Source: Acidocella sp.
GTDB taxonomy: Bacteria; Pseudomonadota; Alphaproteobacteria; Acetobacterales; Acetobacteraceae
Assembly: GCA_029077825.1 (NCBI GenBank)
Contig: JAQNCT010000008.1
Coordinates: forward strand, 1-64,000
Direction of reading: 5' to 3'
DNA: 64,000 nucleotides
In this document: piece after piece, positions 1 through 8,055 of the stretch
Layout of the letters: each line of letters begins with the position of its first letter
Numbering within the stretch: position 1 is the stretch's first letter
The notes under the pieces: generated by a model
What the model saw: the letters and a program-made list of their open reading frames with translations, nothing else
Told to the model about the DNA's origin: nothing
Database searches by the model: none
Translations under genes and position numbers: made by a program

Positions 1-2
1 GT

Positions 3-104
3 GCCGACAAAGAGGATGCTGGTAAGCAGGCCGTTATTGCGCGGATAAAAGAATATGCCGCCATTGCGATGGTCAATCTCCCAAAGCTGACGACGCGGAT
101 GTAA
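3..104 (+). CDS. C-terminal end of an unidentified gene (partial, enters from left edge)
   Basis: An open frame runs from the window edge to a TAA at 102-104 and gives about 33 residues, beginning ADKEDAGKQ and ending in LPKLTTRM. It is rich in charged and alanine residues, as in a helical C-terminus. It is followed by a structured intergenic stretch and an intrinsic terminator, which is what one expects at the end of a transcription unit. I do not recognise the family; too little of the protein is present. Confidence 0.45.
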   Translation, partial: ADKEDAGKQAVIARIKEYAAIAMVNLPKLTTRM

Positions 105-278
105 TTATTCGGGTTCCCCGCCGGATAGGCGGCTGAGAGATCCAGGTACAGAGAACCTCCGACACTGGTGAGGACGCATCTTACTACTCTGTCAACACCA
201 CGTCTTAAGACAGGCTAACTCTCGGTTGTTGCGTGGTCCCGCAACCAGTTTTACTTGCCATACAAGAACAGACACCGA
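105..278 (+). other. Structured intergenic stretch, possible small RNA or 3' UTR
   Basis: No convincing reading frame. Several short inverted repeats lie in a row: CCGCC/GGCGG near 120-133, CCTC/GAGG near 171-191, and GTTGCG/CGCAAC near 226-244. They lead directly into a strong intrinsic terminator. This could be the 3' UTR of the partial gene or a separate small RNA. I compared it by eye with TPP, FMN, cobalamin, SAM and fluoride riboswitch cores and saw no match. Confidence 0.25.
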
Positions 279-309
279 ACCGTCCGTACCGTTACGGGCG
301 GTTTTTTTT
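279..309 (+). terminator. Rho-independent terminator
   Basis: A 10-bp stem (279-288 with 293-302, one U-G wobble) closes a 4-nt loop and is followed by a run of eight T. It ends just before the IS630-type element, so it belongs to the host sequence upstream. Confidence 0.85.
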
Positions 310-328
310 GTGTCTGCGCCTAATGCTA

Positions 329-1379
329 GAGCGTTTTCCTATCTGAATGAATCGGAAGTGATTCCCAAAACGGCTTTGATCTGATTCAAGATGTGTGCTG
401 GCGAAGGAGGCCGGCATACATGGCGAAAGCGATTTCCCTTGATCTTCGGCTGCGTGTCTGTGCTGCCATATCGGAAGGTCTTTCGTGCCGCGAGGCGGCG
501 GCACGTTTCAAGGTCAGCGCGTCCAGCGCGATCCGCTGGCAGGCGCAGATGAGAGCCTCTGGTGACATTGCGCCGTTGCGTAACGGCGGTGATCGTAAGT
601 CCGGCCGGATTGAGGCGGAAGCGGAGTTCATTCTTCGCCAAGTCGAGGAGCGCCGCGATATCACGCTGGCTGAACTGCAGGAAAAACTCGCGGCGCACGG
701 AACCCGGGTCGGCATCGGGACACTTTGGCGGTTCTTCGACCTCCGCAAAATCACATATAAAAAAAGACAGCGCATGCGGCCGAGCAGCAACGCGCCGACG
801 TAGCGGCTGCACGCGATAAATGGGTGGCCGATCAGCCTCTCCTGAACCCCGAGAAGCTGGTGTTTATCGACGAGACCGGCATCACAACCAAGATGGCCCG
901 GCTGCGCGGCAGAGCTCCAAGGGGTAAGCGCTGCATCGCCGCAGTTCCTCACGGCCACTGGATGACGACAACCTTCACCGCAGGTCTGCGCCTGGGCAAA
1001 CTATCCGCGCCGATGGTGCTGGACGGTCCCATGGATGGTGAGCACTTCCTGGCCTATGTCGAGCAGTTCCTGGTTCCCGAGCTGACGCCAGGCGATATCG
1101 TTGTCATGGACAATTTGCCAGCACACAAAATTACCGGCGTGCGCAGCGCCATCGAGGCCGGCGGCGCCCACCTGCTCTATCTCCCGCCATACTCCCCAGA
1201 CTTCAATCCTATCGAGATGGCCTTCTCAAAATTCAAAGCTCTCATCAGAGCCTCAGAACCAAGAACCCTCGAAGACCTCAGGAAAGCCGCCGCCAACGCA
1301 ATTGAAAAATTCATCCCAACCGAATGCAAAAATTTCTTCGCCAAAGCAGGCTATCAGTCAATTTGATCGGAAACTGCTC
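329..1379 (+). mobile_element. IS630-family insertion sequence, apparently complete (1,051 bp)
   Basis: The element is bounded by imperfect inverted repeats. The left end begins GAGCGTTTTCC and the right end, read inward on the minus strand, begins GAGCAGTTTCC. On both sides the next bases are TA (327-328 and 1380-1381), the TA target duplication typical of IS630/Tc1-mariner elements. It carries one transposase encoded in two overlapping frames joined by a slippery A-run. On its right flank it abuts a decayed IS3-family sequence, so it probably inserted next to or into that older element. Confidence 0.88.
420..1366 (+). CDS. IS630-family transposase, two frames joined by -1 frameshift
   Basis: The first frame (420-803) starts at ATG 420 with a GGAGG site 9-14 bp upstream and encodes the N-terminal helix-turn-helix part ([26 protein letters not shown]). 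The second frame becomes open at 761 and runs to 1366. It encodes the DDE catalytic part with [30 protein letters not shown] and [14 protein letters not shown], which supply the D, D and E residues. The frames meet at a run of seven A (759-765) followed by G. A -1 slip there gives the continuous family sequence [20 protein letters not shown]. This is the usual IS630 arrangement, so the gene is probably functional. Its product would cut and paste the element at TA sites. The second frame also has a GTG at 824 that could be an independent start, but the frameshift fits the family better. Confidence 0.88.
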
Positions 1380-1381
1380 TA

Positions 1382-1775
1382 GGATTCAAGCCAGGGCGCC
1401 GCGGATCTCAACGCGAAGCTCGCCGGCGGGTGCGCAACTGTCCATCATCCGGCTGACATGAGAGGTAGCGCTATACGCGCCTAGATATGCCGGCCACTTC
1501 ACACGCCCGGCGCTCGCTCACCTCAAAAGTATTTTAGGCATGAACAACAGCATCCTGCTTGGCCCAGGCGTCACCATTTTTTTTCGGCGATATCTTTCAA
1601 TATCGCGTTGTCCAGCATCGCCGCGGCCAAAACCCTCTTTAGCTTGCCGTTCTCATCCTACAGAGTCGTCAAAATCCCAATACTCTGCTCTTCCGAAAAT
1701 CCACAGCCCATCATAAGCCCGTCTCCTTGAGACAGATTCTACACAAAACTAGCTACATTTCAGGGGAGCAGGTCA
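1382..1775 (-). pseudogene. Decayed IS3-family element (orfA and orfB fragments)
   Basis: On the minus strand, ATG 1714 opens an orfA relic reading FSEEQSIGIL, then an in-frame stop. It continues after a missing middle segment as DENGKLKRVLAAAMLDNAIL, the conserved C-terminal motif of IS3 OrfA, and stops at 1571. Beyond it a broken frame still shows VSERRACEVAG and RPDDGQLRTR, the start of OrfB. The likely outer end is near 1775 (TGACCTGCTCCCC read inward). Most of orfB is absent, cut off at the IS630 junction. It cannot encode an active transposase. Confidence 0.75.
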
Positions 1776-1883
1776 CATGCATTATATCGTAGGGTGTGAA
1801 GCAACATTATTGGGGTAGCCAGCCCATCCCCCCCCGAAAAGCTCTGATATTGCGCAGCCTTATAGAGCGCCAATATGATCTAG

Positions 1884-2462
1884 ATGACAAACTTAGCCAG
1901 CCACCAAACCGCCAGCCTTAACACCGCCGCGATTGCCAGTTTTGCAGGTGATATTCCTGGGCTTGCCGGCGATTTACGCTCTGACCATGCAGGTGAGGCC
2001 GGGGCCGTGGCCATTTATATTGGTATTTTGGCGGTTTGCCGTGACCCAGAAATCAGGCAATTTGCAACTGCGCATCTGGCAACCGAGAGAGAGCATCTGG
2101 CGCACATGGAGGCACTATTGCAACCTGCCCAACGCAGCCTTCTGCTACCTATCTGGCGTGTTGCGGGCTGGCTTACCGGCGCACTCCCTGCCCTTGTCAG
2201 CTCACGCGCTGTTTACGCCACCATTGATGCGGTAGAAACTTTTGTTGACCAACATTACGAAGACCAAGTGCGTAAACTACCATCTGATGGCCCAGGTGGC
2301 GTCTTACGCTCATTGCTTGTGGCGTGCCAGGCAGATGAAGTTCACCACCGCGATGAAGCCCGGGGCGCCCGGCCAGGTAGCGATGGAATATTGCTGCGTA
2401 GTTGGCAATGGCTGGTAGAAGCTGGCAGTGCGTTGGCGGTATCAGCAGCAAGGCGTATTTAA
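1884..2462 (+). CDS. coq7: Demethoxyubiquinone hydroxylase, Coq7/CAT5 family
   Basis: Coq7 enzymes are membrane-associated di-iron monooxygenases that hydroxylate demethoxyubiquinone in ubiquinone synthesis. The 192-residue protein has the carboxylate pattern of the family: RSDHAGEAGAVAIY, then EREHLAHME, VETFVDQHYEDQ and QADEVHHRDEA, which give the two E...ExxH iron sites. The hydrophobic segment WRVAGWLTGALPALV fits membrane contact. Its stop codon overlaps the start of the following DCC-family gene (TAATG), so the two are translationally coupled. The surroundings are lower in GC than the rest of the window and are flanked by IS relics, which suggests horizontal transfer. Function from family is fairly sure; the role here is inferred. 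Confidence 0.88.
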   Translation: MTNLASHQTASLNTAAIASFAGDIPGLAGDLRSDHAGEAGAVAIYIGILAVCRDPEIRQFATAHLATEREHLAHMEALLQPAQRSLLLPIWRVAGWLTGALPALVSSRAVYATIDAVETFVDQHYEDQVRKLPSDGPGGVLRSLLVACQADEVHHRDEARGARPGSDGILLRSWQWLVEAGSALAVSAARRI

Positions 2463-2809
2463 TGGCTGAGCGTGCCAAAGTTTTTTTTGATGGCGGGTGC
2501 CCGGTATGCACGCGTGAGATAAATTATTATCGAAACCGCGCGGGTGCGAATAATTTTGAGTGGGTGGATGTTACAATAGCAGATGAAAACAAGCTCGGTG
2601 TAGGGCTTACCCGCGCAGACGCACTGGCAAAACTGCATGTTCAACGAGCAGATGGCACTTATGCAATAGGGGCCGCAGCATTTGCTGAAATTTGGCAGGG
2701 TCTGCCAAAATTTCGCTGGTTGGGCAAGTTGCTAACAATATCGCCGATTGGTTTTTTTGCCGATATTGGCTACGCATTATTTTTACGTATCCGTAAACTA
2801 TGGCGGTAA
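2462..2809 (+). CDS. DCC-family (DUF393) thiol-disulfide oxidoreductase-like protein
   Basis: A 115-residue protein beginning at ATG 2462, overlapping the coq7 stop by one base. The N-terminus carries the family signature FFDGGCPVCTREINYYR with a CxxC pair, as in the DUF393/DCC group predicted to have a thioredoxin-like fold. The C-terminal half has a hydrophobic patch (IGFFADIGYALFLRI). Substrate and partner are unknown. Tight coupling to coq7 suggests that the two are made together. Confidence 0.8.
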   Translation: MAERAKVFFDGGCPVCTREINYYRNRAGANNFEWVDVTIADENKLGVGLTRADALAKLHVQRADGTYAIGAAAFAEIWQGLPKFRWLGKLLTISPIGFFADIGYALFLRIRKLWR

Positions 2810-2898
2810 TATTTCGGGGCCAAGCCTGCAGCGTTGCGAAGCAAAATCCAGTTACTGTCACAATAGTAATTCCGCTAAATTCCTGAAGAGACAATACA

Positions 2899-3252
2899 TT
2901 GAATGATTTTAAAACTAGGCATATTGAGCGTTATCGCCATTTAACTGGAACAGTAATGCCGGCTCTCGCAAAAGACACTGACTATAACTGGCCAGTTCGA
3001 AACGACCATTGTTTTCAGAGGATAATTCTTGATACTGTGTGCGATGGCGTTTGGTATTCATATATTGCACCACCAGCACATAAAAACCTAACCCTGGAAC
3101 AAGCGGTGCGCGCTGTTGAATTATGCGGGGGGATTATCGCTGGGCGGATTGATCTTACAAAGCTCAACAAGCAATCACTCATCTGGCGGTCTGAGTACCG
3201 GCTTACAAAAACCCCTAAATTACCAACAAAAACCAGAACTGTTTTACTATGA
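2899..3252 (+). CDS. Conserved-looking hypothetical protein upstream of folB-like gene
   Basis: 117 residues with no signal peptide or membrane segment. Conserved-looking blocks are RNDHCFQRIILDTVCDGVWY and AVRAVELCGGIIAGRIDL. I cannot assign a domain. Its last four bases overlap the start of the folB-like gene (ATGA), so it is cotranslated with that gene. The start is the ATG-like TTG/ATG region at 2899; no strong ribosome site is seen. Confidence 0.6.
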   Translation: MNDFKTRHIERYRHLTGTVMPALAKDTDYNWPVRNDHCFQRIILDTVCDGVWYSYIAPPAHKNLTLEQAVRAVELCGGIIAGRIDLTKLNKQSLIWRSEYRLTKTPKLPTKTRTVLL

Positions 3253-3644
3253 CACGCATCGCTAAAGTAGAATTACGTGGCCTGCATATCGCAGCGTCAA
3301 TCGGCACATATCAGCCACATGATGTTGTGCCTGAGGCGCATATATTGGATTTAACGTTAATAATAACACCAGAGCTTGTACATATTGCCGCAGATGATAT
3401 GGCCAGCGTCTTTGATTATGACCCATTGATTGCGCAAATTGATGTTATCTCACGCAGCCAAAAATTCGAAACCCAGGAATATCTGGTGTCATTATTTATA
3501 CAGGCTTGTTCAAACTATCACCAAATCATCGCTTTGGAAATTAGCCTTAGGAAGCAACCTGTCCTGGCAGGAACAGGCTCACTGGGTATCAGCCTTTCAC
3601 TCGGTGCTGATGATTTGGCCAGGATGCGACAAATTCAAAAATAA
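3249..3644 (+). CDS. FolB-like dihydroneopterin aldolase/epimerase-family protein
   Basis: 131 residues with the tunnelling-fold pattern of FolB/FolX: the opening beta-strand RIAKVELRGLHIAASIGTY, a central DLTLIITPE strand, FDYDPLIAQIDVI where FolB has its VDY motif, and a final EISLRKQPVLAG strand. FolB converts dihydroneopterin to 6-hydroxymethyldihydropterin in folate synthesis. A second, more canonical FolB lies at 57.1 kb, so this divergent copy may have another pterin substrate (FolX-like). It overlaps the preceding hypothetical gene by 4 bp. Confidence 0.7.
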   Translation: MTRIAKVELRGLHIAASIGTYQPHDVVPEAHILDLTLIITPELVHIAADDMASVFDYDPLIAQIDVISRSQKFETQEYLVSLFIQACSNYHQIIALEISLRKQPVLAGTGSLGISLSLGADDLARMRQIQK

Positions 3645-3656
3645 AACTGGGTAAAA

Positions 3657-3869
3657 TTATTTATAAACCTCACGCCGGTCTGAAAATTTTCGAACGCGTT
3701 TGCGCCAAGCCCGGTAGCTACCTGGCTTGAGCTTGCTTCGCATAAGCGCTTTTACCGCGTCTGGGCTTAAGCCATGAACCGATTGGATACTTGCAAAACT
3801 AACAGAATCACTCAATGCCATTTCAATCACTTCATTGATAACAGCATCATCCAACAAATGTTTGGGCAT
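3657..3869 (-). CDS. Small DUF2805-family protein
   Basis: 70 residues, convergent with the folB-like gene. The sequence VINEVIEMALSDSVSFASIQ followed by GLSPDAVKALMRSKLKPGSY and RAWRKRVRK matches the short DUF2805 (TIGR03643) pattern as I remember it. Function is unknown; the basic, helical C-terminus could bind nucleic acid. Such proteins often sit near photolyase/flavoprotein and DUF393 genes, which agrees with the local gene set. Confidence 0.72.
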   Translation of the reverse strand: MPKHLLDDAVINEVIEMALSDSVSFASIQSVHGLSPDAVKALMRSKLKPGSYRAWRKRVRKFSDRREVYK

Positions 3870-3987
3870 AGCTTCGTTTTGGCCTTGGTGTGGGGTAAGT
3901 GGTATTGAGCTGGTCCTGATTGATCGAACAGTTTGGCGGCATGGTTAAGCTATTCCCTGGATGCATTTACGCCGCCAGTTTGTTATT

Positions 3988-4021
3988 CAGCATTGCGGAG
4001 GCTAGCCCCCCCGCAATGCTG
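3988..4021. repeat. Perfect 11-bp inverted repeat
   Basis: CAGCATTGCGG (3988-3998) pairs with CCGCAATGCTG (4011-4021) around a 12-nt loop containing a C-run. No T-tract follows. It lies immediately beside the second IS3 relic and could be a terminator-like hairpin or an old element end. Confidence 0.5.
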
Positions 4022-4350
4022 GAATTACTATTTCATAGTACGCCTCGTCCGGGGGGCGGCCGTCAAGCGCCGAATGCGGCCTGACGGCGTTTATAAACGC
4101 CGGACCGATTGAGCCCCACCAGCGCGCATTGGCGGACCACCGAGAGACTAGGATGGGACGGCACGATCATCGCCCGCCGGTCGCCCAAGCTCATCGATTA
4201 AGCCCTTTGGCCAAAAAATTCCGCTCCACCACCAGTTGCCCGATCACGGCGTGCAGCCGGTCAACCTCCGCCGGACTGCACGCCGCCACAGTTTCAGACT
4301 TGCCCGAAAAAGCTCGACCTTCTCGTCACGGAAATAGCTTATAATCCTGT
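4022..4350 (-). pseudogene. Second decayed IS3-family element with internal deletion
   Basis: Read on the minus strand, the relic gives the OrfA tail AEVDRLHAVIGQLVVERN then FLAKGLNR and stop. The OrfB head follows (LGDRRAMIVPSHPSLSVV, RQCALVGLNRSG). The sequence then jumps, out of phase, to the very end of OrfB, RPHSALDGRPPDEAYYEI. About 200 internal codons are missing. The left terminus TGTCCCATTTTCC lies near 4349. It is non-functional and of a different IS3 subgroup from the copy at 1.4-1.8 kb. Confidence 0.75.
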
Positions 4351-4479
4351 CCCATTTTCCGGGGCCAGTTTAGTCGCTGCGTGCCGTAATATTGCCATGG
4401 TGCTGCGGTTAAATACTTAAAATACACAAGTTGCTGCGAAAACTTTGTTTGAACAGACATTAAAAAGGCTAAGTTCACC

Positions 4480-4869
4480 ATGAATAAGAAAGCTGCGGGA
4501 TTAATTGGCGTTATTGCTGGCCTGGCATCAATGGGCACGGCGGAGGCGTTGCCAAACCCAGATTATCTAGCACACGAGACAATGCAGGTTTCATCCTACA
4601 AAGATTTACTAAAGCCAATCCCGAATGCGGTTGAGCAGCTTAAGGCGCATGATGCGATGTTAGCAGCACAACAAGCAAAAACCGGCACGGTGATTTTAGC
4701 CCAATATGACGGCCAGAATGACCACCATCATCATCATCATCATGAGCAATATAACCCGCCCTATTACGCGCCACCACCGCCACCACCGCCGGTTTACCAT
4801 CACCACCACCATCATCACCATGGAGCTGTGATTTTTGTGCCGGGCCTGGGTTATATTAATGCAAACTAA
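4480..4869 (+). CDS. Secreted histidine-rich protein with two poly-His runs
   Basis: 129 residues. The N-terminus has a signal peptide (lysines, then GLIGVIAGLASMGTAEA). The mature part has an unremarkable helical segment, then a run of seven His near residue 83, a proline/tyrosine spacer with seven Pro, and a run of eight His near residue 108. It closes with GAVIFVPGLGYINAN. Such tracts bind Ni, Zn, Co or Cu, so a periplasmic metal buffer or chaperone is a reasonable inference, but no family was recognised. No metal transporter is adjacent. Confidence 0.75.
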   Translation: MNKKAAGLIGVIAGLASMGTAEALPNPDYLAHETMQVSSYKDLLKPIPNAVEQLKAHDAMLAAQQAKTGTVILAQYDGQNDHHHHHHHEQYNPPYYAPPPPPPPVYHHHHHHHHGAVIFVPGLGYINAN

Positions 4870-4923
4870 GCAGATATATTTTGCTTATGTGGTTAGTTAT
4901 TATCAATTGCGGCCATTGAAAAC

Positions 4924-5670
4924 CTAATCATCATTTGCTTTTTCAGGCGTTTCTTTTTCCTTGGCGCGTGCGGCGCCAAGGATGTGCCGGTAAGTGCCGT
5001 CAAACACTGTATTGGTGGCTGATAGCCAGGTTGAATCCTTCGCCAATGTTGCGCGGCTGGCGTGGATGCGCCGGCTTTGTAATTCACGCTCTGATGCTTC
5101 GGCTTCATCCATGGGCACCAAAGTGAATGGCTGGTCGAGACCCATCGGAACAATTTGCATAAATGGCTCACCAGGGCGAAAAATATGGGTGCAACCCTCA
5201 GGCGGGGATTTGAACACCACAAATGAGATAATTGGCCACCAGTTGGTGCGCAATGTGGCGGGCACTGCAACCGGCACATCATGCGCGCGGCTGGTGTAAA
5301 AACGCGGGTGCGGTTCTGTGCGCAGCGCCATGGACTCTGGCACCTGCAAATCAAGCAGCAGCTGATAAGTGTAATAAATATCACCAAAGTTACGAAAGGG
5401 CGGCCATTGCCTGCCAGCTGAGGGGCTGGGACCGAAATCTCCATCTAAAACAAGTTTGCCGCCACGGGTGGTTACATGCAGCTCATGATCATGCGGGTAA
5501 AACAGCTCAATACCGCATTGCGCGCCCTCAATAAATGGGAGGCAATGCCAGGGTTGTTCAAGCGCGCCATTTTGGCGAGGTTCTTTGTTGCCGGTCCACC
5601 CCGGAACCTCAACCCTGGCCTGGCGCGGCGCTAAACGTGGCTCAAACAGCCGGTATTTGATGATGTTCAT
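4924..5670 (-). CDS. Hypothetical protein, 248 residues
   Basis: Start chosen at ATG 5670, which has AAGGA seven bases upstream; a longer frame exists but lacks a ribosome site. The soluble protein begins MNIIKYRLFEPRL. Notable blocks are LPFIEGAQCGIELFYPHDH, TNWWPIISFVVFKSPPEG and FRPGEPFMQIVPMGLDQP. No catalytic motif I can name. The closing segment is lysine/glutamate-rich. Monocistronic by position. Confidence 0.65.
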   Translation of the reverse strand: MNIIKYRLFEPRLAPRQARVEVPGWTGNKEPRQNGALEQPWHCLPFIEGAQCGIELFYPHDHELHVTTRGGKLVLDGDFGPSPSAGRQWPPFRNFGDIYYTYQLLLDLQVPESMALRTEPHPRFYTSRAHDVPVAVPATLRTNWWPIISFVVFKSPPEGCTHIFRPGEPFMQIVPMGLDQPFTLVPMDEAEASERELQSRRIHASRATLAKDSTWLSATNTVFDGTYRHILGAARAKEKETPEKANDD

Positions 5671-5697
5671 AGCATTCCTTCGTGGCACTGTGCGCAA

Positions 5698-5978
5698 GTT
5701 TCAACAGATGTGGATGAAAAAGCAACTTAGATGAAAAACAGAAACTTAGGGCGTTTCTAGCGCACTCTGGGGTTAAAATTTGCTGCTCGGCTGCTGGGGG
5801 TTTGATGGCCATATGCAGATTATGATTTCCAAAAAAAGCTTAATTGATACTTTTAATTGGTTTTGACCAAGACCAAAGACAGGGGTGGGAATTGAGAGCC
5901 TAATTGAAAAAATAGTTGAGCGATTTCAGTTGGTTGTAACTGTGTTGGTTTACCACAACTTACGGAGTCACAATGGCC
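5698..5978. other. Intergenic region, no gene seen
   Basis: AT-richer sequence between two minus-strand genes. I see no supported reading frame, hairpin terminator or RNA gene. It presumably holds the promoter of the 248-residue hypothetical gene. Confidence 0.4.
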
Positions 5979-6944
5979 TCAGGCATCATTCAGCGTGAAT
6001 TTTGTGCGATATTGAATGGGGGTAATTCCAATCTGCCTTACAAACACGCGGCGCATGGTTTCGGCTGTTGCGAAACCCGACATCATAGCGATAGCTTTAA
6101 CTTCTTTGTCGGTCGTTTCCAGCAGCGCGCATGCGTGACGAAGCTTGGTATCAGCTATGTAGTTTCCAAGCGTCATGTTGGTTTGGTCTTTGAACAAACG
6201 TAGCAAGGTTCGTTCGCTGACGCGGGCTTCCTTCGCCAGGTCGGCAATTTTTATATTTTCTTGCAAATGCGTGCTAATCCAGGTTTTTACCCGCGCTATT
6301 GGCAAGGGTTCTTCCTCTTGGGCTTTTAGGTGCATGCTGAACTGCGATTGCCCGCCGGCTCGCTTGGCGTGAAGCACCATGAATCGGGCAATATCATGTG
6401 CCAAAGAGCGACCGAAATCCAGCTCGATAATCCTCAGCGCCAGGTCCATACCAGCGGTCATTCCGGCAGCCGTAATTATTTTGTCGCTTTCAATAAAAAT
6501 TGGATCAGAAACAACTGTTACCATGGGAAATTCCCGCGCTAGTTGCTGCGCATAAAACCAATGCGTTGTTACACGCCTGCCGTCGGCCAAGCCTGAAGCC
6601 GCTAGCAAAAAGGCTCCTGTGCAGATTGAACCTACACGCGGAGCCGTCTCCCCTTTGGCGCGCAGCCAATTGATAAGGGCAGCATTGTTGGCCTCTGCTG
6701 GCGCAGCCGGGCCGCCCGCAACTAACAAGAGGTCAAAATTTTCTGGAGCATTTGCGAAACTGTGCGTAGGTTCAAACTTCCCCCACCCACCTGCCAGACT
6801 TACCGGTTGACCATCCGTTGAGACAGTAAGTAGCCGGTAACACTCCGTGCCAGAGATGTGGTTGGCAAGCGAGAAGCATTCCAAAGGGCCAGTAATATCA
6901 ATTGCAGCGGCACCGTCAAATACCAACATGGCTAAAGTTAGCAT
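5979..6944 (-). CDS. GlxA/FtrA-type transcriptional regulator (DJ-1/PfpI domain plus AraC HTH)
   Basis: 321 residues. Residues 1-190 form a DJ-1/PfpI-like ligand domain (LAMLVFDGAAAIDITGPLEC, GSICTGAFLLAASGLADGRR with the nucleophile-elbow Cys). Residues 215-315 are an AraC/XylS DNA-binding domain (IADLAKEARVSERTLLRLFK, IAMMSGFATAETMRRVF). Regulators of this kind often control amine, quaternary-ammonium or small-acid catabolism. It lies upstream of the glxR-hyi operon on the same strand but about 190 bp away, so it may regulate that operon. Its ligand is unknown. Confidence 0.88.
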   Translation of the reverse strand: MLTLAMLVFDGAAAIDITGPLECFSLANHISGTECYRLLTVSTDGQPVSLAGGWGKFEPTHSFANAPENFDLLLVAGGPAAPAEANNAALINWLRAKGETAPRVGSICTGAFLLAASGLADGRRVTTHWFYAQQLAREFPMVTVVSDPIFIESDKIITAAGMTAGMDLALRIIELDFGRSLAHDIARFMVLHAKRAGGQSQFSMHLKAQEEEPLPIARVKTWISTHLQENIKIADLAKEARVSERTLLRLFKDQTNMTLGNYIADTKLRHACALLETTDKEVKAIAMMSGFATAETMRRVFVRQIGITPIQYRTKFTLNDA

Positions 6945-7135
6945 TTGGATCTCATATAAATTTTCTCTCTGAAACAGTTAGCAAACAGGCTGCCGAGGCA
7001 TTACAACAAGCTTTGCACGGCGCAAATACCAGAGCATGCTGGCCAACTTTGCGCAGGCAGATTGTGAGCAGGCGAACTGGGCCTCGCATATGATTTGGCA
7101 TGGCAAAGGGACCCTATTTTGGGGGTTATCGGTGT

Positions 7136-8044
7136 TCAATCGTGCCCCCCCTGAGGTCTCGCGTCCCCAATTTCATACCCCGCCAGCATTTCCAGCACTT
7201 TTACCATGCCGGAATGGTCCCAGGCTTTGCCGCCATTGGCACTGGCTGCGTTGAACAGCTCCTGCGCGGTGGCGGTGTTGGGCAGGCTGATGCCTAGAGT
7301 GCGGGCACCGGTGAGGGCGAGGTTGAGGTCTTTTTGGTGCAGCTCAATGCGAAAACCAGGCGTGAAATTACGGTTGATCATGCGTTCACCATGCACTTCA
7401 AGGATGCGCGAGTTGGCGAAGCCGCCCATCAGTGCCTGGCGCACGCGGGCGGGGTCGGCCCCGGCTTTGGAGGCGAACAATAGGGCTTCGCCGACAGCTT
7501 CGATGGTGAGTGCCACAATGATCTGGTTGGCAACCTTGGTGGTTTGGCCATCACCATTGCCGCCGACGAGGGTGATGTTTTTGCCCATCAATTCAAACAA
7601 GGGTTTTACTTTTGCGAAGCTGGATTCCGAGCCGCCGACCATGATGGTGAGCGATGCGGCTTTGGCGCCGACCTCACCGCCGGAGACCGGAGCGTCAAGA
7701 TACTCACACCCGAGGGCGTTGATTTTGGCTGCGAAAACTTTGGTCTCGATTGGGGAGATTGAGCTCATATCGACCACGATTTTACCAGCGCTGAGACCCT
7801 CAGCGACGCCGTGTTCGCCGAACAATGCAGCGGCAACATGGGGGGTGTCTGGTACCATCAAGAACATAATGTCGGATTGTTCGGCCACGGCGCGGCTGTG
7901 CGGGCACAGGGTGGCACCTTGGTCGATGAGCGCTTGCGGGGTTTTACCATTGGCGTAGAGGAATAATTTATGCCCGCCGGCGATAAGATGCGCTGCCATG
8001 GGCGTGCCCATAATGCCGAGGCCGATGAAGCCGAGATTGCTCAT
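7136..8044 (-). CDS. glxR: Tartronate semialdehyde reductase (2-hydroxy-3-oxopropionate reductase)
   Basis: 302 residues from ATG 8044 with AAGGAA upstream. Rossmann motif FIGLGIMGTPMA at the N-terminus, then MVPDTPHV, VDMSSISPIETK, the catalytic DAPVSGGEVGA loop, and the Lys region GGNGDGQTTKVANQII. The C-terminal HQKDLNLAL block resembles E. coli GlxR closely by memory. It reduces tartronate semialdehyde to D-glycerate with NAD(P)H. It lies 11 bp downstream of hyi in an operon with a GMC dehydrogenase and a permease. No glyoxylate carboligase gene is in the window. Other beta-HAD enzymes act on sulfolactaldehyde, so a sulfonated substrate cannot be excluded. Confidence 0.92.
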   Translation of the reverse strand: MSNLGFIGLGIMGTPMAAHLIAGGHKLFLYANGKTPQALIDQGATLCPHSRAVAEQSDIMFLMVPDTPHVAAALFGEHGVAEGLSAGKIVVDMSSISPIETKVFAAKINALGCEYLDAPVSGGEVGAKAASLTIMVGGSESSFAKVKPLFELMGKNITLVGGNGDGQTTKVANQIIVALTIEAVGEALLFASKAGADPARVRQALMGGFANSRILEVHGERMINRNFTPGFRIELHQKDLNLALTGARTLGISLPNTATAQELFNAASANGGKAWDHSGMVKVLEMLAGYEIGDARPQGGHD

Positions 8045-8055
8045 GTTGGGGTTCC

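Noticed and set aside
4722-4820. CAT/CAC repeats as a microsatellite or assembly artefact
   Set aside because: They lie in frame inside an exported protein with a good signal peptide, mix CAT and CAC codons and encode His tracts.
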